DNA of 20,414 nucleotides. It comes from Melioribacteraceae bacterium (GTDB taxonomy: Bacteria; Bacteroidota; Ignavibacteria; Ignavibacteriales; Melioribacteraceae). Made by a program: the position numbers and the translations under genes. Shown here piece after piece: positions 1 to 8,218 of this stretch (position 1 is the first letter of the stretch; every line of letters starts with the position of its first letter). The notes beneath the pieces are model-generated. The model was not told the origin of the DNA. It made no database searches and was given only the letters and a program-made list of their open reading frames with translations. The stretch is taken from assembly GCA_015486905.1 (NCBI GenBank), contig WFQV01000055.1, positions 1-20,414 on the forward strand. The letters run 5' to 3'.

Positions 1-124
1 GATAGAGCCATTCATTCCTCTTTTCTCTTCTCACCGTTTGCTGAAGCAAACGGCAATTTGACTGAATTCAACGTCAATGTTAATCAACACAACATTCCAT
101 TCACCATTTACAATTCACCATCCA

Positions 125-211
125 ACCTGTCGCGGCGAAGCCACGAGCGTAGCGAGGGCGTAGTCGGACCTGTCGCGGCGTAGCCAAGCGAAGCGCAGAC
201 GAAGGCGGACC
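125..211. repeat. GC-rich tandem block, two units
   Basis: Two units, starting at 125 and 168 (43-base period), both open with ACCTGTCGCGGCG followed by A/T-AGCC and then diverge. The block is much richer in G+C than the surrounding AT-rich DNA and contains short self-complementary pieces such as GCTACGC/GCGTAGC. No reading frame or ribosome binding site goes with it. It looks like a dispersed intergenic repeat of the kind common in environmental bacterial genomes. Confidence 0.6.
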
Positions 212-366
212 ATCCAACCATCCATTCATCCAACCATGCAAGGTTTTCGGTTTTGCAAGAATCAACTTAACCTTCTTCAATAAGCTTCTTTCCGTTTTCC
301 ACTTTAAACTAATAATGATAATAACGTCTAGCGTCTTACCTCTTAAGTCTCGCGTTTAACTATTTT

Positions 367-391
367 TTGCCACTGATTTTAAATCTGTACC
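367..391. repeat. Dispersed 25-base intergenic repeat, copy A
   Basis: The text TTGCCACTGATTTTAAATCT followed by GTACC matches 17296-17320 at 23 of 25 positions. Both copies are intergenic. The function is unknown. Confidence 0.6.
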
Positions 392-415
392 AGAGAATTT
401 TTTTAGTCGGGTAAA

Positions 416-1743
416 CTAAGTTAAAATATCACGCATAGCAAAAAAAGTTAAAGAGACAGCACGTGCAAACATGAATGAAACCAAAGCCAGCCAAAGGGTG
501 TGGTTTCCCAATTGGGGTTTTAACAAATAATAAACCGGAAAGAAAAAAATAATCGCTGCAGTTAACATTGTGTTCCGCATTGTTTTTGTTGCCGTTGCAC
601 CGATGTAAATACCGTCCCAGATAAATGAAAAGGAATTTAACATTGGTGTCATACTCGTCCAATAAAGGTAGGACAATCCCAACGCCACTACCGTTTTGTT
701 ATTTGTAAACAAAGCCAATATTTCTTTTCCGCCGAAAGTGTAAACAATTGTAAAAATCAGAGAGAGTGCCGTACACCAGTAAAAAAGGTAAAGCACAACT
801 TTACGGACGGCTTCGGTATTCCCGGCGCCTTTGAATTTACCTATTAAACTTTTACCCGCGAAGGCAAAGATGTCAATTGCGTAGGAGAGGATAATCTAAA
901 GTTGCATTAAAATTGTATTTGCAGCTAAAATGTTGTCTCCGTAAACAGCAGATTCAGCAGTGAAAAAACTCAAAGTGAAAATCAGAGCAAGCGTGCGGAG
1001 AAAAATATCCGAATGAACTCTAAAGAAATTCTTGAGTTTCTCAACATCGGTTAGCATCTTGAATTTCATTTTTTTTAGATATTCGGAATATTTTCTTGTG
1101 CTCAAAAACAGTGCAAGCGTTACTCCCGAGTATTGAGAAATTACCGTGCCGAGCGCCACGCCGTCGGACTTCATTCCGAAATAAAAAACGAAGAGCACAT
1201 CCAATAATAAGCGAGTTAATTGTAATTAAAAGAATCATCGGATATTTGGCGTTTTGCATTCCCAAGAACCAACCGTAAAAAACGTAAATGGAGAGCGTTG
1301 CCGGCGCAGCGTAAATTCTAATAAAATAATATGAGGAAGCAAATTTCTTGACTTCCGGTGATGAATGGATTAAGTAGAATGCAAAGTCGTGAATTGGGAC
1401 GGCAAGCGCAATCAAAAGGACTCCGCCGATAATTGCAAGACTCAAAGCTCTAAGAGCTATTGCCGAGGTTTCATACTTACTTATCCCTTTTACCGAAACT
1501 CTGGGCTGTTAGTCCGGTTGTTCCCATTCTTAAAAATCCGAAGCCCCAATAAATAAAATTAAAAATCATCGAACCGATTGCAATTGCACCTAATTAATAA
1601 ACGTTTGCTAAATGTCCTACGACCGCCGTATCAACCGAGCTAAGCAGGGGTACTGAAAGGTTTGTTAAAATATTAGGAATTGCCGAGGCGAGAATTTCTT
1701 TGTTCATCTTCTTGCCGAAGATGTTGGAAACATTAAGATTCAT
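416..1743 (-). pseudogene. MATE-family efflux transporter (DinF-like), decayed
   Basis: The minus strand carries the remains of a MATE (multidrug and toxin extrusion) Na+/H+-driven efflux transporter. Joining the frames gives a continuous ~442-residue product, the usual MATE length, opening MNLNVSNIFGKKMNKEI with the typical N-terminal text SSVDTAVVGHLANVY, then TGLTAQSFGKRD, FYGWFLGMQNAKYP and GVALGTVISQYSG. The frame is broken at least four times: TAA at 1594-1596, where MATE proteins normally continue after VY; a frameshift near 1485, after GKRDK; a frameshift near 1205, after TINSLII; and TAG at 896-898, with the same frame continuing to the natural stop at 416. The ATG at 1741-1743 overlaps the end of the preceding DMT gene by 11 bases, so both were once in one operon. 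Family assignment is by recognised sequence; loss of function is inferred from the lesions. Confidence 0.85.
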
Positions 1744-2645
1744 TTTTTATCTTTTTAAAGGAATAATTCACAAGCAACATGCCGCCAAGTATTAGTACCG
1801 TTCCTCCGAAATGAAGTAGAAAAATTTTCTCTCTGTAAAGTAAGCCCCAGATAAGAGCGGTAATGGGAATTAAGTAAGTTACCGTTGAAGCGAAAACCGC
1901 CGACGTCATTTGAATTAAACGGTTAAAAAGAATCAATGCAAAAGCAGTATTTACTACTCCTAAAATAAGAATGTAGCCAACGGATGAAAGTGCATCAGGT
2001 TGAGTTACCAAACGATGTGGGAAGTCGGAGAAAAGCAAATACAAAATTGCAAAAGAACCGATTGAAAACATTTGCAATGGAGTAAGTACAACCGTGTTCG
2101 TATTGTGAAAAAATCTTTTTACAATGTTCGAGCTAAGTCCGTAACATATTGTTGCAAGGAGTACGAAAATAGTGTAAAAATTAAACGTTCCTATGCCGCT
2201 GGTATTATTAATCAAGCTCAATATTACGGCTCCCGCTAGGCCTATTATCAAACCAATGACTTGGCGTGAGTTCATTACTACGCTAAAAAAAGCGCTCCGA
2301 CAATTAGAGTAAAAATAGGTGTGATTGAATTTAATATTCCCGTTAATGAGCTTGCAAGTCCTTGCTCGGCTAAAGGAAAGAGTGAAGCGGGGATTAAATT
2401 TGCAATCAACCCGAGCGCAAGGAACTTTTTCCAATTTTTAGTGAATGTCTTTTTAAATTGGAAAATTGCGACTGGCAAGAGAGAAAGAAAAGCAAAAGAA
2501 ATTCTTAAACTGCCGACTTCCAAAGGTGTAAAAGCGTCTAATCCTCTTTTTATTAAAATGAACTAACCGCCCCAAATAAGGGCAGTGATTAATAAAAGTA
2601 AAGAGGGATTACTTTGTTGCTTTTTAATTCGTTTTGTTTTTCCAT
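1733..2645 (-). pseudogene. EamA/DMT-family transporter, decayed
   Basis: This is the remnant of a ten-TM drug/metabolite transporter (EamA family) of about 304 residues, the usual length. All three minus-strand frames are needed. An ATG at 2643-2645 starts MEKQNELKSNKVI. A frameshift then leads to LLLITALIWGG, which is cut by TAG at 2563-2565, where DMT proteins normally read GGSF. The frame resumes with FILIKRGLDAFTPLEVGSLR and runs to a stop at 2278. A second frameshift near there gives the C-terminal half, RQVIGLIIGLAGAVILSL to ALIWGLLYREK. Two EamA halves are recognisable. It starts 22 bases after the intact NTPase gene and its last bases overlap the MATE start, consistent with a THEP1-DMT-MATE unit in which both transporters have been lost. 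Confidence 0.85.
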
Positions 2646-2667
2646 TTTGTTTTTAATCAAACTCAAG

Positions 2668-3144
2668 TTAAATTTTTATTCCGTCATTAAAATTAATTAC
2701 TTTCCATTCGACGAGATTAAACTTCTTAATGAAATCGTTTATTAAACTTTTTCTCACTACAACGATCAGAATTCTTTTTTTATTGTTAATCATTTGGACG
2801 AGTTTATTCAGCAAGGGTTCAAATCCTTTGTTTTTTAATTCAAGATGACCGTATTCGTCAATAATAATAGGCAGTTTGGAATTCAAGGCTTCCTTTAGTA
2901 TTGATTCTCTTGCCCAGGAAAAGGCTTCTTTCTCAAAGATAAAATTACCTACCTTTAAATTGGTTTTTTCATTTTGGGAGTCAGCTTCAGCCAAATGTTT
3001 TTCGCCTGTTTTAATATTCAAGAAATAGCGTTTGCCTTTTATTTGTAAGGTTAAAATGCCAATTGCCGGATTTTGTTTCGTGAAGTTAAGCAGGGCGGAA
3101 GTTTTCCCTTCTCCGATTTCTCCTGTTAAAATAATTCCTTTCAT
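2668..3144 (-). CDS. THEP1-type nucleoside-triphosphatase
   Basis: This 158-residue P-loop NTPase resembles the THEP1/NTPase_1 family, small enzymes that hydrolyse nucleoside triphosphates. Walker A is GEIGEGKT (residues 8-15) and Walker B is LPIIIDEYGHLEL, with Asp96-Glu97; the 'IDE-G-LEL' form is characteristic of the family. The length is slightly below the usual ~170-180. No membrane segment or signal peptide is seen. It is the first and only intact gene of a unit that continues with two decayed transporters, so it may survive for its own reasons. The ATG has no clear Shine-Dalgarno sequence and sits inside a repeat-like sequence (AAATAAACACATG) also found at 3477-3516 without a gene. The biological substrate is unknown; the family assignment is fairly firm. 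Confidence 0.8.
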   Translation of the reverse strand: MKGIILTGEIGEGKTSALLNFTKQNPAIGILTLQIKGKRYFLNIKTGEKHLAEADSQNEKTNLKVGNFIFEKEAFSWARESILKEALNSKLPIIIDEYGHLELKNKGFEPLLNKLVQMINNKKRILIVVVRKSLINDFIKKFNLVEWKVINFNDGIKI

Positions 3145-3181
3145 GTGTTTATTTTTTTTGCCGCTAAATACGCGAATTTAG
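3143..3181. repeat. Dispersed intergenic repeat, copy overlapping the NTPase start
   Basis: CATGTGTTTATTTTTT, then GCCGCTAA and a CGAATTT ending, is closely repeated at 3477-3516. In this copy the first CAT is the start codon of the minus-strand NTPase. A related phrase, ATTCGTGAATTCGTGGCGA, occurs at 10310-10328. Confidence 0.55.
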
Positions 3182-3393
3182 TCTCAAGCACGACGCCTCG
3201 CGCTAAAAATTTATCAGGTGAATAATTAGTAAAGAGTCCCAATCTTAACCTCAATCTTAACCTTAACCTTAATTTCAATATCCAAACAAAAAATATCAGA
3301 ACAACCATGCAACCATGCATTCATCCAACAATAAAATCAATTTTATCGTTTCGCATTATTCATTACCAAATTAATTCAACATTCATCATTCAT

Positions 3394-3417
3394 AACCTGC
3401 CTACCGTCAGGCAGGTT
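3394..3417. repeat. Perfect 9-bp hairpin (AACCTGCCT / AGGCAGGTT)
   Basis: The arms at 3394-3402 and 3409-3417 pair perfectly around a six-base loop. No U-tract follows on either strand, so it is not a standard terminator. The text resembles the 'CCTGCCTnnnGGCAGG' intergenic palindromes seen in many environmental genomes, and a relative lies at 18774-18796. Confidence 0.6.
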
Positions 3418-3476
3418 CATCATTCATAATTAATAATCATTTCCTATGGTGTCTTAAACTTAGTCATGTATGTTTC

Positions 3477-3516
3477 ATGTGTTTATTTTTTAGCCGCTAA
3501 TTACTCGAATTTTAGC
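3477..3516. repeat. Dispersed intergenic repeat, second copy
   Basis: CATGTGTTTATTTTTTAGCC and the following text match 3143-3181 with a few differences. Here the ATG on the minus strand opens no long frame. Confidence 0.55.
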
Positions 3517-3766
3517 TAATTTCTGTAAACCTGTAATCAAGCTAACTTTCCTTTCTATTATGTTTTCTTTCCCACGAATAATGTCGTGAGTTAATTCGAA
3601 CGTTTGATTTTTTGCATTTTACTTCTCAAATCTCGGTTCATTCATCCAGCCATCCAACCATGCAATCAATCTACTCCTCACGCATTCATCATTCATAATT
3701 CATCATTCATCATTCATAATTAATATCATTCTCTTGAGTCTCTTAAACTTAGTCATGATTGTTTCA

Positions 3767-5053
3767 TTATCCCAAATATTTGTTCAAAGGCAAATAGAAA
3801 GAATTTTCATCCGCTTTGTCCAAAAGCAATTCTTCCATAATATCTTCAGCCTTGTCAATCCCTTCGTTAACTTCCTTAAAATGTACGGAAACCGCTTCTA
3901 ACATTTGTTTTAATTTATTAGGGTCATTAGAAGGAAGGTTCTTTGCTACATTATTCATCATTTCAATTAGACTTTCCGCATTACCTCTTAATTGAAGCAC
4001 AAGAATTTTATTTTCAAGGATGCACACCTTTTCTTTCTTGGTAGTGGCGGCTTTAATAGCATTGAACAATTCTTCTCTCGTTAGGACTCTTGTAACTTCT
4101 GCAACAGGGTCTAATTTAAAAGAAATCACTTGAAACTTTTTACCCGTGCTTTTGTAGAGAGCAATCTGGTTGTTTAAAATTAACATAAAGTCATTTTTAT
4201 TGTACGAAATTGCCTCGCCGAAATTCTCAGTTTTGGGAGTAGGTTTAACAATTTCATCTATTTTCTTTTCGGCTTCTTTCATCGGGCTGTAGCCGTTCAT
4301 TGTTTCTTCTTTAGAAGGTTGTTTCGGTTCAGGCACTCGAATAGTTACACCCTTAAAAGGTTCAACGATATATTCAGCAGCGAATTGACCCTCGGTATGT
4401 CCCACGTTTGGTATTATGGTTGCTATTCCGCCGTGGAATTTACCGTCCATTAAGTTCACACTCTTTTTAAGATAAATAAGTCCCGTAACTTCATTTGTGA
4501 TGGTATCCACAATTTCTTGTGCACGTTGGGTTGCTGGCTCGCCTAAAATAAATAAACTTGTAATGTCCCTGTCTTCGATGGATTCCAGTGTTTGAACAAA
4601 AGACTCCCTTAAAAGCATCAAGTTGTTAAAACCGATGTAAGGCGTCAATTCGTCGAAAACGATTCTCGAGGGACGATAATGGCTTACAACAGTATCAATA
4701 TCATTTAAATATTCAACCAAATATCTGTCTGGATCGTGGGTTTGGTAAACCTCGTCCGGCGGTGCAACGCGCACAACAATTATTAAATTCTGATTCATAT
4801 AGGATTGAATATCGAAGTTTATCGATGCGGCTTGTATCATCAAATCTTTGGGCCTCATATTTGTAAAATAAAGACACACTTCATTTGCTTTAGCTGCTTC
4901 CATTGCAAACTGCAAACCTATTAAAGTTCTTCCCGATTTTCTCGGACCTATTAAGACGTAACTACCGCCTCTGTAAATTCCGCCCCAATTTTGGTCAATT
5001 AGGGAAAATCCTGACTGTATAAGTTTTAAAATTCCTGACATATTTTTCCTCAT
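3767..5053 (-). CDS. KaiC/RecA-fold ATPase-like protein with variant P-loop
   Basis: This 428-residue soluble protein has an N-terminal RecA/KaiC-type domain (about residues 10-240). It opens with the family pattern SGFSLIDQNWGGIYRGGSYVLIG. The P-loop is GPRKSGRT (36-43), so the usual Walker A lysine at position 42 is arginine. A Walker B-like strand RIVFDEL holds Asp134-Glu135. A charged linker (~240-285) leads to a C-terminal domain (~285-395) whose spacing, 'FMLILNNQIALYKSTGKKFQVISFKLD ... NKILVLQL', recalls a degenerate GGDEF fold without the GGDEF motif. I chose the ATG at 5053 because AAGGTGG lies 7 bases upstream; the next Met, five codons in, would be too far away. It stands alone. 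KaiC-like proteins often act in signalling, but its role and whether it hydrolyses ATP are unknown. Confidence 0.75.
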   Translation of the reverse strand: MRKNMSGILKLIQSGFSLIDQNWGGIYRGGSYVLIGPRKSGRTLIGLQFAMEAAKANEVCLYFTNMRPKDLMIQAASINFDIQSYMNQNLIIVVRVAPPDEVYQTHDPDRYLVEYLNDIDTVVSHYRPSRIVFDELTPYIGFNNLMLLRESFVQTLESIEDRDITSLFILGEPATQRAQEIVDTITNEVTGLIYLKKSVNLMDGKFHGGIATIIPNVGHTEGQFAAEYIVEPFKGVTIRVPEPKQPSKEETMNGYSPMKEAEKKIDEIVKPTPKTENFGEAISYNKNDFMLILNNQIALYKSTGKKFQVISFKLDPVAEVTRVLTREELFNAIKAATTKKEKVCILENKILVLQLRGNAESLIEMMNNVAKNLPSNDPNKLKQMLEAVSVHFKEVNEGIDKAEDIMEELLLDKADENSFYLPLNKYLG

Positions 5054-5060
5054 TATATTC

Positions 5061-5067
5061 CCACCTT
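5061..5067 (-). promoter_or_regulatory. Ribosome binding site of the KaiC-like gene
   Basis: AAGGTGG on the minus strand, 7 bases before the ATG at 5053. It fixes that start over the internal Met codon at 5041. Confidence 0.7.
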
Positions 5068-5146
5068 GATTTTAACCAACAATCGTGCCATTAAAAGTTA
5101 AGATTTCTATGAACATTAACAACATTTTAATATTAAAGTGCACCAC

Positions 5147-5165
5147 TTTGAGAACGGCTCTCAAA
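5147..5165. terminator. Possible hairpin downstream of the GH9 gene
   Basis: TTTGAGA-ACGGC-TCTCAAA forms a perfect 7-bp stem 12 bases past the GH9 stop. No U-run follows on the minus strand, so it is at best a weak or factor-assisted terminator. Confidence 0.3.
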
Positions 5166-5176
5166 AAGAGTCAAAT

Positions 5177-6826
5177 TTATCTGTTAGAGAAATAACCGAA
5201 CACAAAAACAGCCGTCGCGTTACCTACGATTGTAGGTTCGTTGGTTAAGTAATCATTCCTATCGTCACGGTAAATTACGGAATCGGGCTGGAAAAATGCA
5301 AATCTATCTGGGGACTCGAAATGAATTTTGTATTTATCGTAGATTTTCTTTTTTACCGGTCCTGCTGCAAAGCCGCCCGGCAAATAACCGTTATGGAAAT
5401 AAGCAACTTGGTGGTGGAAATTTTTAGTGTAATCCTTCCCTATTTTTGAAATAAAACTAATTCCCCATGGATTTCGTCCCAACATATAATCCCGTTGAAT
5501 AAATGCAAGGGTATCGTAGGATTTGTTCTTTGTTAAATCTTCCCAAAGAATTTCTTGCAATGCCACACCCAACAAAGTATTGTTCGTGCCCCAGGAATAA
5601 TCCGTCCCCTCACCGAAGGCATGGGATTTACTTGTTTTCTTAAATCGCTCCAAATCCTGTTTAATAAAATGTTCAAAAGAAGTGTCTAACTTTGCTAATT
5701 TAAAATCGGCTAAAACGTTCACATCGCCCCAGCTCCACCAATAATCGGAGCCGGCCTGCGTTGCTAATTTTTTTGCCTCGTCCAAAAGCTCGGGGCGTTT
5801 TGTAGTAAGATAAAGCTCAAGAGCACCTAAAGCCAACTTGCCTTTGTATTTACTATCTATGTACATTCCCGTGCCGCTGCTATCTATATCGGGCACTTCG
5901 TTACGCATCGAAAAAATATTTTCGGCATCGGTCAGGCATTTGTCGGCATATTCGTCATAGTGAAATCTTAATCTCCAAACTCTTGAAGCAAGCGCCATTG
6001 CTGCCGTGTAAATCCCGATTAAATTTTTCCCTATTCCAATGAAAGCGGGGCGGTCAAATTCAAGCGGGTCGTTTTCCGGCAAGCGCCAACCAACGTCGTG
6101 GTCACGCAAATCCTGAACTTGAGTTACAAGCTGAAAATTTTTGTAAACAGCACGCTGAAGCCAATCCAAACCTATTTTAGCTTCTGCCAGCACATCCGGC
6201 ACACCGTCCTTGTTATCGTCAAAGCCAAATTTAACAGGGTCGAAATCGTAAGCAAAAAGCAACATATAAGTAGTGAAGGCGGTAGTATTAAGAAATTTCA
6301 CATAGTCGCCCGCATCGTGCCAACCTCCGGTAACGTCAATTTTTTCGTTTTTCTTTTTACCGTTTATTATTATGCTTGTTGCATCTGCAATGTGGCAAAC
6401 CTTGTGAAAATAAGGATGGGTGTAACCGCATCGTTGAACTCTGAAAAATTGCATTAAAGAATCCACGACCGGGTTAAAAACTTTTTCGTTTATTTTAAAG
6501 GAATAAGAGTTTATCTTCCCTACTGAAATGTAATAAGTCCCTTCTTTAATCAAAGAAGAGAAATCACCTTCGTAAATAAATTTGAAATTTCCGCTTGTTT
6601 TATGCGTATATTTAAGTTTTCCTTTAAGAATTATATTGTCACCGTAAAAGTTTAATACTCTAAATCTCGGGTTCTTGAGTTTGTTAACCGAAACAACAAC
6701 GAAAGTCTTTACGTCGTTAGGCAAATATCCAACTTGATTTGCACGAATAAAAACAGTTTGCCGTGCAAAAAGATTGACGGTGCTTAAAAACAAAACAAAC
6801 AAAAAAATTTTCAGAGTTTTTTTCAT
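5177..6826 (-). CDS. Secreted glycoside hydrolase family 9 (cellulase-like)
   Basis: This 549-residue exported enzyme probably cleaves beta-1,4-glucan chains. Residues 1-21 are a Sec signal peptide (MKKTLKIFLFVLFLSTVNLFA). An Ig-like N-terminal domain as in CelD-type GH9 enzymes follows (~25-110, 'IRANQVGYLPNDVK'), then the (alpha/alpha)6 catalytic domain. The general-base motif DAGDYVKF is at 171-178; 'GFDDNKDGVPDVLAEAKIGLDWL' and 'RDYMLGRNPWGISFI' are GH9 signatures; the proton donor is probably Glu530 in DYLTNEPTIVGNA. The usual substrate-binding PHHR is FHHQ here (470-473). No carbohydrate-binding module or C-terminal sorting domain is present. The start is supported by GAGAAG before the ATG. 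The gene is 246 bases from the epimerase, so co-transcription is uncertain. Specificity (endoglucanase, cellobiohydrolase or glucosaminidase) cannot be told from sequence. Confidence 0.9.
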   Translation of the reverse strand: MKKTLKIFLFVLFLSTVNLFARQTVFIRANQVGYLPNDVKTFVVVSVNKLKNPRFRVLNFYGDNIILKGKLKYTHKTSGNFKFIYEGDFSSLIKEGTYYISVGKINSYSFKINEKVFNPVVDSLMQFFRVQRCGYTHPYFHKVCHIADATSIIINGKKKNEKIDVTGGWHDAGDYVKFLNTTAFTTYMLLFAYDFDPVKFGFDDNKDGVPDVLAEAKIGLDWLQRAVYKNFQLVTQVQDLRDHDVGWRLPENDPLEFDRPAFIGIGKNLIGIYTAAMALASRVWRLRFHYDEYADKCLTDAENIFSMRNEVPDIDSSGTGMYIDSKYKGKLALGALELYLTTKRPELLDEAKKLATQAGSDYWWSWGDVNVLADFKLAKLDTSFEHFIKQDLERFKKTSKSHAFGEGTDYSWGTNNTLLGVALQEILWEDLTKNKSYDTLAFIQRDYMLGRNPWGISFISKIGKDYTKNFHHQVAYFHNGYLPGGFAAGPVKKKIYDKYKIHFESPDRFAFFQPDSVIYRDDRNDYLTNEPTIVGNATAVFVFGYFSNR

Positions 6827-6938
6827 CTTCTCATTTAATTTTTTTTTAATATTTAATTTATTTTTATTTTTAATGAAAAAGCTCCGGGGTTGTCCTCAAA
6901 GTAAATTAAAAATACTTTAACTTTATGCCAATTATTAC

Positions 6939-6990
6939 AGATTGCCACAGCGAAATGCATCCCGCAGAATGCGGCACTCCCCGCAATAAT
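6939..6990. repeat. Decayed dispersed element ('ATTGCGRGGAG...GTGGCAATCT' type)
   Basis: On the minus strand the text reads ATTATTGCGGGGAGTGCC at one end and CGCTGTGGCAATCTG at the other. This resembles the widespread intergenic 'TCATTGCGAGGAGC...GTGGCAATCT' repeat in a degenerate copy. It lies in the 246-base gap between the GH9 and epimerase genes, where I see no gene. A 5-bp hairpin (CCGTA/TACGG, ~7013-7030) sits beside it. Confidence 0.45.
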
Positions 6991-7072
6991 AGAACACTGC
7001 TTTTGAGACAATCCCGTAGTAAAATTTACGGAGCTTACTTTCCAAATTGTTATCGAAGCATTTGGAATAAAA

Positions 7073-8218
7073 TTAAATTTTGTAATTTCCCGGCTTAAGC
7101 CCAATGCCTGGATACTCATTAAGAGTAAGTTTCCCATCAATTACTTTAACACCATCGAACGGGTCGTTGCTAATCAAAAGGTTGCCGTCCAAGTCTGCCC
7201 AATCGACTTCGGGAGAAAGCTGTGCCGCCGCAGAGATTGCGCAAGAGGTTTCGGTCATGCAGCCAATCATTACCTTCATACCGAGTGAGCGAGCAAGGTT
7301 TAGCATTTTGTGAGCTTCACGCATTCCGGTGCATTTCATTAATTTAATATTTATTCCGGAGTAAACGCCGTGCGCTTTCACAACATCGGGAATACGCTGA
7401 ACCGCTTCGTCCCCCATAGTAGGTAACGGGCTGTGTTCCGTAAGCCATGCCATATCGTCCACTCGAGTTTTTGGCATCGGTTGTTCAACGAATTCAACGT
7501 TTTTATCCTTCAGCCAGTAAATCATATCCAATGCGAAATGTTTATCTTTCCAGCCTTGATTAACATCCACACAAATAGGTTTGTCCGTTAGCGAGCGTAT
7601 TGTTTCAATCATCTGTTTATCGGTACCGCGCCCCAATTTAACTTTAAGAATTTTATACGGTGCGGCTTCCTTTACTTTTTGCCTTACAACTTCAGGCGTA
7701 TCTATTCCAATCGTGTAAGACGTGTAAGGAGTTTTCGATTTGTCGTAGCCCCAAATTTTGTACCATGGTCTGCCCAAAAGTTTACCAACCAAATCGTAAA
7801 GTGCAATATCGACGCTTGCTTTTGCAGCAGGGTTGCCGGGCGCAATTGAATCGACATATTCCAAAATATCTTCCGTTTCAAAAGGGTCATTAAACTGTGC
7901 AAGGTTCACCTTGCTTAAAAATTCCGTTGCTGTTTTGTGGGACTCACCCAGGTAAGGTGGCATCGAGGCTTCGCCGTATCCCGTTACGCCTTCCCATTCA
8001 ATTTTTGTTAACATCTCAGGTGTGGTGGTCCTTGAATTTGTTGCAATTGTAAAAACATGTTTCAAATGCAAAGTATAAGGTTTGAAGCTGAAATTAAGTT
8101 TTCCTTGTGACATTTTTCCTTTCCCTTCTTCTGCAAAAATATTTAATGGATTAACAACTGATAAAGCGGTTCCGGCAACGAGACTTTTTTTAAGAAATTC
8201 CCTTCTGTTCTGTTTCAT
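7073..8218 (-). CDS. Tat-exported dipeptide (L-Ala-D/L-Glu) epimerase
   Basis: This 381-residue enolase-superfamily enzyme probably interconverts L-Ala-D-Glu and L-Ala-L-Glu from peptidoglycan stem peptides. The (beta/alpha)8 residues are visible: KVK with Lys192/Lys194, metal ligands Asp218 (ICVDVNQGW), Glu245 (VEFVEQP) and Asp270 (TMGDEAV), and the second catalytic Lys292 (GINIKLMK). The C-terminal 'DLDGNLLISNDPF' is typical of YcjG/YkfB-type epimerases. Unlike those cytoplasmic enzymes it begins with a twin-arginine leader, NRREFLKKSLVAG, ending near IFA-EEG (~29), so it is predicted to be folded and exported. Its ATG overlaps the stop of the upstream NlpC/P60 gene as ATGA, which suggests translational coupling and a shared pathway. 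Exact dipeptide specificity is inferred from family and context. Confidence 0.85.
   Translation of the reverse strand: MKQNRREFLKKSLVAGTALSVVNPLNIFAEEGKGKMSQGKLNFSFKPYTLHLKHVFTIATNSRTTTPEMLTKIEWEGVTGYGEASMPPYLGESHKTATEFLSKVNLAQFNDPFETEDILEYVDSIAPGNPAAKASVDIALYDLVGKLLGRPWYKIWGYDKSKTPYTSYTIGIDTPEVVRQKVKEAAPYKILKVKLGRGTDKQMIETIRSLTDKPICVDVNQGWKDKHFALDMIYWLKDKNVEFVEQPMPKTRVDDMAWLTEHSPLPTMGDEAVQRIPDVVKAHGVYSGINIKLMKCTGMREAHKMLNLARSLGMKVMIGCMTETSCAISAAAQLSPEVDWADLDGNLLISNDPFDGVKVIDGKLTLNEYPGIGLKPGNYKI

Larger units (their letters stand above)
1..415. other. Intergenic region with dispersed repeats
   Basis: I see no gene here. The stretch holds a perfect 8-bp hairpin (34-53, CCGTTTGC-TGAA-GCAAACGG), low-complexity text of the type 'attcaccatttacaattcacc' and 'catccaaccatcc', a GC-rich tandem block (125-211), and a 25-base motif (367-391) that recurs about 17 kb away at 17296-17320. 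It lies downstream of the decayed MATE gene, and no U-tract terminator is obvious. Confidence 0.7.
3145..3766. other. Repeat-rich intergenic region, no gene
   Basis: I see no plausible coding frame. The stretch is built from repeated phrases: many variants of 'attcatcattcataatt' and 'catccaaccatgcaa'; a near-repeat of about 55 bases at 3418-3477 and 3708-3766 sharing TCTTAAACTTAGTCATG exactly; the repeat copies at 3143 and 3477; and a perfect 9-bp hairpin at 3394-3417. It separates the KaiC-like gene, whose stop lies at its edge, from the upstream side of the NTPase, so it must hold the NTPase promoter. I cannot point to that promoter. Confidence 0.65.

Noticed and set aside
416..1445. Three separate small membrane-protein genes on the minus strand
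   Set aside because: They are frame fragments of one MATE transporter; joined they give one family-length product.
2321..2566. Plus-strand frame of 81 codons
   Set aside because: It is the antisense shadow of the EamA/DMT remnant and has no ribosome site.
416..2645. Programmed frameshifting in the transporter genes
   Set aside because: Nonsense codons occur besides the frameshifts, and no slippery site with downstream structure stands out; decay explains it better.
6098..6457. Plus-strand frame of 119 codons
   Set aside because: It lies wholly inside the GH9 gene on the opposite strand and resembles no protein family.
6853..7140. Open frame of 95 codons on the minus strand between the GH9 and epimerase genes
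   Set aside because: Its first part overlaps the epimerase 3' end in another frame, its second part translates a decayed dispersed repeat, and it has no ribosome site or recognisable domain.
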